43,756 nucleotides of DNA, from NCBI GenBank assembly GCA_015680685.1, contig MNCI01016050.1, positions 500,704 to 544,459 of the forward strand, written 5' to 3'. Positions 32,641 to 42,043 of the stretch are shown in pieces. The DNA is from Gnetum montanum (Eukaryota; Streptophyta; Gnetopsida; Gnetales; Gnetaceae). Made by a program: the position numbers and the translations under genes. Under the pieces are notes generated by a model. The model made no database searches, was not told the origin of the DNA, and saw only the letters and a program-made list of their open reading frames with translations. Position 1 is the first letter of the stretch. Every line of letters starts with the position of its first letter.

Positions 32641-33699
32641 CAATCCAAATGTGATTGATTCTACAAACTCATTAGATATTATCTAACATGACTTAGAATA
32701 TATTTTTATCAAGAATGAGATAGACCAACTTTTAGAATCAAGAGAAAAGCTCCCAATCTTTAAGATAAATAAGATTATCTCCATTATAGAAAAATTGAGA
32801 ACAAAAAACCATTACTATCTAATATAAAAGACCAAATCTTACAAAACTCAACAACATATCTAGAAACACAACCTAAAGATTTAGATGAATGGGTGGACCA
32901 TGAAGCCTTATATCATCTTGGCCAATCTTCAATACCAAGTCAAAACAACACAACTAGTATAAATCACCTCCTCTAAATGACTCGATATTATGATTTTCAT
33001 AGCCCAACTAAAAAGATTCATTTCTCATGCTACCAATGGACTGAGTGATATAGAAAAATTAGAAGAAAGCCTCAACTAGCAACAATACCAATAAGAGACT
33101 CATGCAATGCCAAATCTACAAGTCTCTATGAATCTAAAAGGAAAAAGACTCCCTGCTACACCTTAGACATCAAAATCAAACATTATAGGTCATACCAAAT
33201 TAATGCCTTGATTAACTCAAAAGCCAAACTATCTCTAGCATTATGGCATATTATCCCAACTAAGTTATGAAAACCTACTTAAAAGACATACATAAGACTT
33301 ATTGCACAAAGTGTAGGAAGTGAATATGTAGCACATATCATTAGACTAGAAACAAAAATAATAAAGATTAAAGTAATACACTATGAAATGAACAACTATG
33401 ATTTGTTAATAGTAACAAATAACTTAGATATCCTAGGTACATACACTATTACTCCAACACATGTAGTAATTAAAGATATTAAAGTCCCTAGACAACACCA
33501 ATATTCTAGTAGAATATCTTTAAAAGAAGAAAATCATAAAACCCCAAAAACCCAATGGATAGTAAATATTGTAAATAAATTAGAAAATGAATTCCAAACT
33601 GTCACTAAAAACATAAGAAAAAATTAGCTTCTAATGATCCCACTATCTTTAAGCATATAAAACAATATTAGTATAATATTTAATTCTTAGAAAATGCCA
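32641..33699 (+). pseudogene. Pararetrovirus copy 2: protease region
   Basis: The active-site position is at about 33205-33225 and reads ALINSKAKL; the catalytic Asp is Asn and the Gly is Lys, so it is inactive. The open block 33388-33627 (LDILGTYTITPTHVV..., WIVNIVNKLE) matches copy 3 38881-38618 (LEKLGTYAITPCQV..., WVINALEKK). The match ends at about 33690, where the RPA1-like fragment starts. The stretch 32640-33180 is a degraded linker with many stops. Confidence 0.55.
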
Positions 33700-34397
33700 A
33701 GATAATCATGGGTTAATATATGGCAGAAAGTTATTCCAATGATGTTACAACTTTTTTCTAATATCTCCAGTGTGTTTATGTCTTAGGTCCATCTATAATT
33801 TGTGTTGATGATCTCCATACCTTTTGTTTTTTTATAAGTATGATAGTTGTTTGAGAGACTAAAGTCACTACACCCATAAAATCTACCATAGAATTATTCT
33901 CCGTGTTCTCAACTTCACTTATAAATTTGAAACTAAATTGTTGTTTTGGTATGAAATTTTCATCTTTTGGATAGAGCTCAATGGCTGAAGAAGAATCCAA
34001 ATGGATCTCTCAATAATTTTCTCATTTTCCATCTTTGGCATTTCCATGTACCCAGATGGGACTTTAGGATCATGCATATCAATCTTTGGCATTTCCATGT
34101 ATAGAGATGGAACCTTTAAGATCATGCATATCAATCTTATGACAGCCATTTCAACCTAATGCCCATTTATCATCATCTTTTTCATTTGAATATTTGTTTT
34201 GTCTTATATACACAAATGATGGAAGTGGGGTAGAATCAATATCATTCATATTTTTATCATGTTCTCTACCATTTCCTTTTGAAGTCAATAATCTAATTCC
34301 TTGGTTGTTGCTATATTGCCCTCTAATCTCCAATAATCAAAAAATTTGGCAATTTAATTTTGTACCCTTACAAGGTGTCAACATCATTTCGTAAAGC
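33700..34397 (-). pseudogene. Antisense RPA1 (replication protein A 70-kDa subunit) fragment
   Basis: The minus-strand frame 34000-33776 reads IPKQQFSFKFISEVENTE, then NNSMVDFMGVVTLVS and TIILIKKQ. This matches the start of DNA-binding domain B of plant RPA1 (the F-x-F-x-x-I-S-E-I-E-x-x-E-N-N-x-x-V-D-x-I-G-V-V pattern). Further on a W-N-N-F near 33730 fits the W-G-N-F of the same OB fold. Upstream, 34333-34151 (NNQGIRLLTSKGN, NMNDIDS) looks like the linker before the DNA-binding domains. RPA1 binds single-stranded DNA in replication and repair. The piece holds two frameshifts and a 51-bp tandem duplication. No intron-like break is seen, so a retrocopy is possible. It lies exactly between virus protease and RNase H. 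Confidence 0.6.
34031..34133. repeat. 51-bp tandem duplication inside the RPA1-like fragment
   Basis: Units 34031-34081 and 34082-34133 are near-identical (ATCTTTGGCATTTCCATGTA at the start of each, GATCATGCATATCA at the end). They differ at about seven positions, so the duplication is not recent. Confidence 0.85.
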
Positions 34398-34479
34398 CTT
34401 TTCCATGGAATGGTAGAAATGTGCCAACAAAGATAAATCATCATCCTAGATAAATGCACACACATTAACTATACAACAA

Positions 34480-34920
34480 ATAAAATACAAATGCAAGAAT
34501 CTTCCCAAACTCAAATTACCTACTAATGCAAGGTTGATGTTAGAAACTGATGCATCCAATGAATTCTAGGGAGTACCATTAAAAGAACAAGAAAATAACA
34601 TTAAACACATCTATAGGTATGCATTAGGAAAATTCACTCCAATCCAAATGAACTATCATCGTACTCAAAAAATTATTAGCCATTGTAAAAGGAGTTGAAA
34701 GGTTCTATTTATTCCTACAAATTGAATACTTTATTATCAAAAGTGATCTTAAGCACTTTGATAAATATTTAACCAATGAATCTTTGAACAAAGTTTCCCA
34801 TACATGATTAATCATATGGCCACTATTTCTTGCTAATTTTGACTTTCAAAATAAATTTATTAATGATATGCATAATAGTCTTGATGAATTTTTAACAAGA
34901 GAGTATCATCTCTCTTAAGT
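34480..34920 (+). pseudogene. Pararetrovirus copy 2: RNase H
   Basis: Reading from 34498: LPKLKLPTNARLMLETDASN, then EFWGVPLKEQE and IYRYALGKFTPIQMNYHRTQK, then after a frameshift KSDLKHFDKYLTNESLNK, WPLFLANFDFQNKFI and LDEFLTREYHLS. These are the catalytic (T-D-A-S) and closing (L-T-R-E) blocks of the pararetroviral RNase H, which degrades RNA in RNA/DNA hybrids. The RT that should precede it has been replaced by the antisense RPA1-like fragment. Confidence 0.7.
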
Positions 34921-34999
34921 TTTATTATTTTCTTTATCTTGTTTTGTAGAGTTATTAATAAGGAAAGGATGGTTCCAAAATTCGTCCAAGTTCTTATGA

Positions 35000-35540
35000 T
35001 TTTGTAGCCCCCAAGAAACAAGGATGTCAACATTAGAAGCTGAAGGCTCCCAAGATAAATGGCAAAGCCACTATGATTGGTTTACTAATCATACCAAGCT
35101 TGTATCTCATTCCTCTAAAATCAAAGAAGTTTCCTATGAAGCTGATTTGTTTGCTTCAAATCCAAATTAGCATATAAAAATCACCATCCACATTGAACTT
35201 CATGATCTTTTATGTTCTTGATTTTGACTAGGAACATTATGAAAGTTGGCCTTGATTTAAACCTTCATCCTATCATATGTATAAAATCTAACTTAACCCA
35301 TGGATCTAGCCCACTACTAAATTTATTAACTAGTGGAAACTTTTTAGGTATAATCCTATACATATCTATGCTTGTTACCCTCAACATCTAGCCATTAGAA
35401 TGAATGAATCACTAGCTTATTATCTATATTACGAATACCTTGAGCCTCGACATGTTCATATCATACATTATAACAAACCTTCAGAATATTTTCTAACCTC
35501 ATGTATTATCTATTGCATAGACTCAAACTTACCACACTAC
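35000..35540 (+). pseudogene. Pararetrovirus copy 2: C-terminal aromatic domain
   Basis: After RNase H the frame reads KAPKINGKA, then NPWI, a stop in place of a Trp-like position before WKLFRYNPIHIYACYP, then MNESLAYYLYYEYLEPRHV and YNKPSEYF. The P-W-I ... W-x-x-F ... Y-x-F-Y/Y-L pattern aligns with copy 3 (P-W-I ... H-W-W-D-K-F-G ... Y-H-F-L). I know no function for it. Its presence in two copies with different damage argues for a real domain. Confidence 0.45.
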
Positions 35541-35899
35541 TAATGAAATCTTTCTTCTCAAACTTTATAACTAGCCAATCTAGATTTTGAAATATGATAA
35601 GTTAGGCAATAGATGGACATATTTCTATATGAAGTTTTGTGGGAGCATACCCTCCTCTTCAATAGTCCACATTTTGGATTCCCCACATAAAGATGATTAT
35701 GTTGACTTAGACAGAGGATATGATTCACATGACAATGCTTAGTCAATCTCCACTTAGTGTGGTTTATCTTCTATACTATTTGTGATAAGGTTACTATTCA
35801 TGATAAGCTTATGTACTTGAATGCACAAAAGTGCTATTTTAGATAACAGATGAGTTATATCCCATAATATTGGAAGTTTCTAGAGTTCCCTTGGTGTGT

Positions 35900-36036
35900 T
35901 ATAAAAGGGAATCAATTGTAATTCTAGGAGGCAATGGTCAGAGAAATCTCAAAGTGAAGCGCTTTGCTCCTTTGAAAGCATTCCTAGCCACGCATCCCCT
36001 AGGGTTTCTCTTATATTCCTATGCTTGAAGAATAAA
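35900..36036 (+). promoter_or_regulatory. Pararetrovirus copy 2: promoter and poly(A) unit
   Basis: TATAAAAGGG at 35900-35909 and AATAAA at 36031-36036 lie 131 bp apart, with no ORF between. A pararetrovirus makes a terminally redundant transcript from one TATA box and one AATAAA, so this spacing gives R of about 120 bases. No clear tRNA-Met primer site is visible downstream before the junction. Confidence 0.55.
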
Positions 36037-36110
36037 GAGTTATGTTATTGTGTTAATTTGAATATGTATTTGCTTATATTTTGCTTGTATTTGCTATGAT
36101 CTCCAAGATT

Positions 36111-36162
36111 AGCAAAATATTATGGAAACAAATACCAATAAAATATTATGGAAGTAAATACA
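36111..36162. repeat. Short tandem repeat at the tail-to-tail junction
   Basis: AAAATATTATGGAA followed by AAATAC occurs twice, 26 bp apart, exactly where plus-strand copy 2 and minus-strand copy 3 meet. It may mark the join by microhomology. Confidence 0.6.
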
Positions 36163-36169
36163 CACACTC

Positions 36170-36295
36170 TTTATTATACTCAACCAAGAAACTTACAAGG
36201 ATAGCTAGGGATGCTTAGAGATATGCACAACAAGAAATAAGGTCTCTAATTTCTCTTTTTATGCCCCTAGCTTATTACAAATGCCTTAATTTATA
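36170..36295 (-). promoter_or_regulatory. Pararetrovirus copy 3: promoter and poly(A) unit
   Basis: On the minus strand TATAAAT lies at 36295-36289 and AATAAA at 36175-36170, 120 bp apart. Both copies also share AATAAAGAGT after the signal. The unit faces the corresponding unit of copy 2 (35900-36036), so the two would transcribe toward each other. Confidence 0.5.
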
Positions 36296-36559
36296 GTACT
36301 TTGGACTCAAAGAAATAAGATGAAATCTTATCTTTACAACCAAGCGACTATCTAATGGTAGACCAGCTTTATAGTAATGGAAAACAAAACAAAATTAGAA
36401 TATGGTACAATCACGTGTCTCCAGTAGAATCATATTCTTTATTTGATTCCACTTCATCATTAATGGAAGGTGTACTTGGATCTATTCAATCATTTCTTAA
36501 CTCACATAGTCTAGCACCCAAAAGGACTTGAGATTTTATGCATAGAGGTTAAGTCTCAT

Positions 36560-37000
36560 TATATGTGGGCCAAGTGTACATTTGATTTGAACTTAGCAGG
36601 ACATTATTGATGAAGGCAGAATATTTGACATCATGCATATTAGATGTGTATACTTCGTTGAAGAAAGAGAAACCTATAGGTAATGTAACATCTCTTCTTT
36701 TAATGATAGTGGAGGTGAGCTGGTATAATGAAATATCATCATAGATCTCAGTGTATCTTATCCTAGAAAGCATGTGATTCCTAGAAGAGATAATTTGCCC
36801 ATGACTCCTTGGTTTACTCCAAAAAATGGTAGAAAGAGTAATATAGATGAGGCATATGACCAAACTTATCCCACCAATGATAAAAAGAATCATTGGACTA
36901 GATCCAAGGATCAAAGAAAATGTTATAGACATGCTAAGAGGGGTTAAAAACACATTTAGGATAATTATTCCAATGATTTACTAGTATGGAGGATTGAAAT
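36560..37000 (-). pseudogene. Pararetrovirus copy 3: C-terminal aromatic domain
   Basis: The coding frame reads NHWNNYPKCVFNPS, stop, HVYNIFFDPWI, stop, SNDSFYHWWDKFGHMP, YYSFYHFLE, stop, TKESWANYLF, then FIIPAHLHYH and TYRFLFLQRS. Stops are TAG/TAA/TGA where Gln or Arg would fit. The composition (Trp, Tyr, Phe, His) is that of a folded soluble domain. A different frame of the same DNA is open for 134 codons and looks like a membrane protein; that frame is judged a shadow. Confidence 0.5.
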
Positions 37001-37289
37001 TGCTTAGACTCATATATGTATAGATTATGGATTTCTAGAAAGATTTTGATTATGTAATATCAATTTTTCTCAAAAAGACGAGCATGCGATGGAGTATAAG
37101 ATTTGATCTTGTATACATAAGAAGAATTAGAGACTCATAAAAGATGATCCCCAAGCTAGTTGAAACTCCTTCAGTACTGGGAATTTAATTTAGAGAATTC
37201 TTTAATAGGCAGATTCTATTCTCTAGCACTTGCATGGAAAATGAACTTTGATGACCTTTCTTGATAACCTTGTCTAAGTAAAAACTTTG

Positions 37290-38490
37290 AAAAAGCTTAA
37301 ACAAAATTGTTAAATTCTTGGATTAAGAAATTAGCTAAATTGTTAAACCTTCCCTCAATAAACTCTACATTGAAATCAAAGTTCGATAACCAAAGAGACC
37401 ATCTTAATAATCTAGAGTATGCCACTTTATTCATGTTCTTACTTTATAGAAAACCTTTAAAATTCTTAAGATCAAATTTCACTAAGAATTTTTCTATATG
37501 TAGAAAAATTCTAAAGCTTTCAATACCATTGATAATAGCCAATATTTCTTTGTAAGTACTATGGTGTCTTTGCTAGGTCTCATTAAAAGCTTTTGAAGTG
37601 TAATAACAAACTTCTTTCTGTTCATGATCTTTTTCTTTTAAGGCTACTCTCCAATATGTCTCAGAGGCATCTATTTCTAAAATCTTAAAACCATTGCTAG
37701 GTAGTTTTAGTTTAGGAAAATATTTAACCTTGGTTTTAATTCTTCTTTCTTCTTCTATATGCTTCTCTGTCCATTATGGTGCATCTTTGATGAGTAGCTT
37801 GTTAAGTAGTGATTTGTCTGTTGCAGCATTAGAATAGAATCTTGAGACATAGTTCAAGCATCCTAGAAATCTTTAAAGTTGATTTTTGTCCTTTATAATA
37901 TGAGGAAATAGTGAATTTTTTTTCTAGAATATGTTCCTATACCTGGATTTGTCCTTCCTTTATATGTAACTTAAGAAATTCAATTTCAAGAACACCTATT
38001 TTAATTTTTGAAGGATAAAGGACTAATCCATTTTCTGTAATAATCTAATAAAAATTCTCTAGATGTTTCAAATGTTCATGAATGTTTTTACTATATATTA
38101 AAATATTATCTACATACATAATTTTATTTTATTTTTTGGCAGAAGAAAAGATGTTGTTCATACATCCCTAAAAAATAGATGATGTAGTTTTTAGACCAAA
38201 AGGTAAAACATTCCATTGGAATAATCCTTGTGGAACTATAAAAGCTATTTTCTATCCACCTTTTTCTACAATGTCTATTTTTCAAAATCTTGATTGTAAA
38301 TCGAACTTTGAGTAAACATGAGATCCTTGGATTCTATTGAATAGATCATTTTTGAATGGAATAGGATGTTGGTTTGATTCAATATAGTCATTTAGTGATT
38401 TGTAATTTATAACTAACCTTTTCTTCCCCTTAACTTGTTCAACATATTTATTTACATAAAAAGCAACATAGGAAAATTTTCTAGTACTTG
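37290..38490 (-). pseudogene. Pararetrovirus copy 3: reverse transcriptase and RNase H
   Basis: RT blocks from 38490 down: AFYVNKYVEQVKGKKRLVIN, then YKSLNDY and QHPIPFKNDLFNRIQG, then YSKFDLQS, IAFIVPQGLFQWNVLPFGLK and the catalytic box YVDNILIYS at 38116-38105. The expected Y-V-D-D is Y-V-D-N, a single G-to-A type change on the coding strand. After it come EHLKHLENF and IEFLKLHIKEGQIQV. RNase H is readable only in pieces (about 37690-37290), ending LANFLIQEF. This enzyme would copy pregenomic RNA. Several frameshifts and stops make it inactive. Confidence 0.75.
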
Positions 38491-38617
38491 GGATTATTAA
38501 TTATGTGTTTGAGAGTTGATTTATTTCTTTGGCACATTATTTATGCAAGGTTTGATTCATACTTATATGATGTGTTGTAGCCTTTAATTCAAGTTCTTGT
38601 TTAAGAGGTATCTCACG

Positions 38618-39110
38618 TCAATATCTTTTAACGTCTTTAAAATCTCTAGGGTTGTTAGAGCTTCTAGGAAGTAATTTGGCATGAATATTCTTCAATTTGA
38701 ACTTTTTCTTTTCTAAAGCATTAATAACCCAAATTGTGTCTATTACCTTAACTTTGTTTTCTTTATGAAACCTTTTTGTATCTTGAGTTAGTCTAGGAAA
38801 AATCATATTTCTAAAAGTTACTTGACAAGGTGTTATTGCATATGTTCCTAATTTTTCTAACCCATTTGCTCCTATTAACAAAACATAATGATTTAATTCA
38901 CAATGTAAAAAACATAGTGCAATTAATTCATTACCTAATATGATAAGAATGTCTGTAGCATGATTTGTAATAAACTTTTGTTTGTTGAATTATAGATGAG
39001 TTGGATGGTGCATCTTCAATAGATCTCTGGGAATAACTCTTCATCTATATAGATAGGATTCTACACCAAAATCTAAAACAGCATATACTTCATAAGGCTT
39101 AATACCATGA
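38618..39110 (-). pseudogene. Pararetrovirus copy 3: aspartic protease
   Basis: The active-site block at about 39090-39060 reads YAVLDFGVES: Asp is kept, the next residues are changed from the D-S-G-A seen in copy 1. After a stop, VIPRDLL and HATDILIILGNE follow. The open block 38881-38618 (LIGANGLEKLGTYAITPCQV) closes the protease fold and leads into RT. Confidence 0.65.
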
Positions 39111-39809
39111 AACTTTATCTAAAATGTACAAATTAGGAGAATTGTAACATCCACAACTATATTAAGGATTGTATATGGTTTGTCAGTTTCATGTTGTTTT
39201 TGTAGTATCTCTTTCTCCTATTGTTGTCCTTGAAAGGAAGCTTCTTCACATTCTAGTTCATGAAGTTTAGATTACACACTTTGAATAAATTTTTTTAACT
39301 AGTGAATCCTAGTTTGTCTGAGTATGAATTTTGACAAAGAGGGATGTTTAATTGTAGGAGATTAAGGTTCTTCTATGTGTTAAGAAGATTCTCCTTGAAA
39401 ATAATCCTCTTCTTGTTGAGCCCATTCTTCCAAATCTATGGGTTTTTTTGATTGTCTATGGATAAATTTTATATGATTTGATTTTGGTATTGGCTTAATC
39501 TTTCTTCTTTCCTATCAATTTTTCATTCTAAAGACATTCTCTTCTCAATGTTTCGTATGGGGGTTTTATCCCTTAGTTCCCTAAATCTAGCTATTTTTGC
39601 TTGTAATTCATTAGTGCCAGCTTGAGTGGTGAACATATTATAATAACTTATGTCCTAATAAGAACTTGGATCTATATCCTGAGAAGTTGAAGTTTCTACT
39701 TTAGGCTCAAACTCAAAGAAAATTTCAATGTCCCCATCTGTTAGATCCTCATCATCTATGCTATATAACATATATTGGTTTTCTTTTAAATCATAAAAAT
39801 CTATAGCAT

Positions 39810-40800
39810 TAATTTTTTTCTTTTCTCATTTTTTCAATTTTTTGCATACGGTTAGTGGCATAGTATTTCCTCCTGCAAAGAAAATAGGCAATCATGAAAT
39901 TGGGAAGCTTATTTAAGCAACAGAAAAAGTGACATTTTTTAGGATATTTAAAAGAACTATGACATGATTTAAAACCATAATTAGGTGTCATTTTTAGATT
40001 ATGGTGATGGAATTTTTTGGTATGAGCTTTGGATTTATACTTATGTTTTAGTTGTTGAAAAGTAAGGAACTCAAGATGGACATCATAGCAAAAGCTTTTT
40101 CCAAATTGATTCTTTTGTTATTTCAAAGCTTCTTGGGTTTTGAGTTCTTGGCACATCATAGTATGTGTTTGTCTAATGAATTGAACAATTTCACCAAAAC
40201 TCATTGTAGAAACCTTTTTACCAATATTATTAATCTCATGCTTATATTTGGACGCAAAGAAAGGTGAAAAGGAGGATACAAAACTTTCCTCTGCAGTTTC
40301 ATCATGTAAGAGTGCACCATTATAGTACCAAAAAGACATCCTATTAACATATGGTTCAAAAACACTTATGGCCTCTAGTGAAGAACTAAGTGATTACTTT
40401 CTATAAATATTTGCTACATCAAATTGTATTCCTACAAACTCTAATGTAATAGCATTAATAAAATTTGCACTAATCCCATAATAAAAAATGTGCTTAACAG
40501 GAATTTGCACATAATTCCACTAGATGTTTAATGAATCTACTAATGAGAACATCGCCTTTTGAAAGGCCTCAACGAAAGACTTTCATTGAAGGATCATAAC
40601 ATTATCAATGACACCAGGGATTTCTTGGATCATGAGCATCTTATCTTCTTGTGAATGTTCAAGTTTAAATTTCCTAGATGTTTCACTAATAGTTTTCATC
40701 ACTATTGTTGGTTCCTGGTTTTCTTGATTATTATTGTTATGTTATACATGGAATAGGCCTATTTATGACTAACCTTCCTCATTGACTCCTTCCATTCTTG
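39810..40800 (-). pseudogene. Pararetrovirus copy 3: coat protein remnant
   Basis: The N-terminal acidic/hydrophilic part (about 40800-40580) matches copy 1. The core at 40339-40118 reads MSFWYYNGALLHDE, then SFVSSFSPFFASKYKHEI and MSFGEIVQFIRQ, aligned with copy 2 31970-32134. The C-terminal basic part 39991-39809 contains FLCRRKYYATN, an eroded CCHC knuckle, then a Lys-rich tail. An acidic block with DFYDLKENQY and SIDDEDLTDGDIE follows (39810-39690) and leads to the protease. Confidence 0.6.
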
Positions 40801-41286
40801 TTCTACTTATAAGAATTTGCTTTTTTTTTTTTGGAAATATAGATTGATTTTTGTTTAGCTAATCTACTTTGTGTTTCTCTATCTTTCTATGGAAAAATAG
40901 ATGTTCTGTAAATCTAGTCATCAGGATATGGCTTTTTATATGACAAAGTAGAAGTTATTAAAGTTTTTTCAAATTGTTTAGTTAGACTCCTAACATCTTG
41001 CCAATAGTTCTTTGTAGTTGAGAGTATTTCTGTAGAGGTTTGATTTTCCTAGTTTTGTAATTGAATAATATCTTAAGGTTCTTCTTTAGAAAACTTTTGA
41101 AACTTAAAAATGCTTTTTTTTCCTTTAATGTAGAGGATGCATTAATGCTAATACTAGGTTGACTATCATGTTCAGAATCTAGAATGCTAAATGCTTCATA
41201 AGTTTCTTCATTGGATCTTCGTCATTAATTGGAGGAGATGAAAAGTCATATGTGATTGAGTTCATACGTATTCAGATAAGTTTGGA

Positions 41287-41340
41287 ACATTCTTTACAAT
41301 AATATTATTGTTCTTAAAGAACAAGGTGCTTGTGTGGACA
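41287..41340 (-). other. Pararetrovirus copy 3: C-P-H-x11-C-x2-C motif
   Basis: Minus-strand codons TGT-CCA-CAC, eleven positions (two of them stops), TGT-AAA-GAA-TGT. All four putative ligands are kept. Spacing equals that of copies 1 and 2. Confidence 0.6.
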
Positions 41341-41539
41341 AGAAGAATCAAACTCCATATCAACATATGACACTTTCTCATATATAGAAGAAGATGTTTC
41401 TTTCCCTTTAGACATTTCTATGTCTATTTTAAAAGATTTAAATATTTTTGAAGACCTAGATGGTTTTCCTATTTCAAAGCAATTATTTGAAGAAAATTTG
41501 GGTGTTTTAAGATTTATAGAATAAAGCCTTTTGCATAAG

Positions 41540-41780
41540 TGGGTTAATAATCTTTTTGGGATTAGTTTATAAAAAAGAGGCTATGTTGTCATCTAACTTA
41601 GCATAAACTTTATGAACCGGTAAATATTCTGTATCAATATTAATTTCCCATTCCATATTGATTGAACTGGCTTGTATAATTTGGTCTCCAAAAGTAATTA
41701 ATGTAGGAATACTAGTACTAGAAAATAATCTAAATACTAACCTAGAACCTATTGTTGCATATATACTACCATAATGCATA
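41540..41780 (-). pseudogene. Pararetrovirus copy 3: C-terminal part of movement protein
   Basis: An open block of 70 codons reads YATIGSRLVFRLF, SSTSIPTLITFGDQ, then INMEWEINIDTEYLPVHKV. The first block is identical to the one in copy 1. The homology to copy 1 stops at 41780, so the rest of the movement protein is lost here. Confidence 0.6.
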
Positions 41781-42043
41781 CTGTTGAACCTCTGATTGCT
41801 CCAATTTTTAACATTTTCTATTTAACTTTTTATTTTTATTTTTATTATTTTACTTTATCAAAGATCATCGATTTTGGCAATAACTATCAATAAGTACTAA
41901 TTTCTTTATTAATTTTATTTATTGCAAATCATTGTGGGATCAATAAAATCAATGTCAAATATATCTATCTTCATAGCTATTGTGACACAAATCAATAATG
42001 TAGAATTTTGGAAGAAAGTATTTCGTAGAGGAATCAAGATGTC
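41781..42043. other. AT-rich spacer, nothing recognised
   Basis: It lies between the broken end of virus copy 3 and the LTR at 42044. There is no primer site next to that LTR and no coding signal. It is probably the pre-insertion host DNA of the right-hand element; the five bases before the LTR are ATGTC. Confidence 0.5.

Larger units (their letters stand above)
30651..36110 (+). mobile_element. Endogenous pararetrovirus copy 2, plus strand, with RT replaced
   Basis: Plus-strand order: end of movement protein (about 30670-30830), Cys/His motif (30982-31035), coat protein (about 31600-32640, zinc knuckle 32405-32443), protease (33205-33690), an inserted antisense RPA1-like fragment (33700-34397), RNase H (34480-34920), a C-terminal domain (about 35000-35540) and a TATA/poly(A) unit (35900-36036). 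It begins inside the movement protein, head-to-head with copy 1. The RT domain is absent. It is the only copy with a readable coat core and full RNase H. Confidence 0.75.
36111..41780 (-). mobile_element. Endogenous pararetrovirus copy 3, minus strand, longest copy
   Basis: Minus-strand order from the right: movement protein end (41780-41540), Cys/His motif (41340-41287), coat protein (about 40800-39810), protease (39110-38618), RT (38490-37700), RNase H (37690-37290), C-terminal domain (37000-36560) and promoter/poly(A) (36295-36170). It is truncated at 41780 in the movement protein, close to where copy 2 also begins. All genes carry stops, mostly TAA/TAG at Gln- or Trp-like positions. Confidence 0.78.

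Noticed and set aside
36060-36110. A possible tRNA-Met primer site for the pararetrovirus near TTGCTATGATCTCC
   Set aside because: Too few matches to TGGTATCAGAGC, with mismatches in the core. No convincing site was found in any virus copy.
36549-36953. A 134-codon minus-strand open frame starting MFLTPLSMSITF with a strongly hydrophobic segment, looking like a membrane or envelope protein
   Set aside because: Another frame of the same strand gives a domain-like, Trp/Tyr/His-rich sequence that follows RNase H and aligns with copy 2. Its stops are at Gln/Arg-like positions. The hydrophobic frame is therefore most likely a shadow, kept open by chance.
41781-42043. Considered as the internal start of the right-hand LTR element
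   Set aside because: No tRNA-Asp-type primer site adjoins the LTR here, while a polypurine tract lies on the other side, so this is outside the element.
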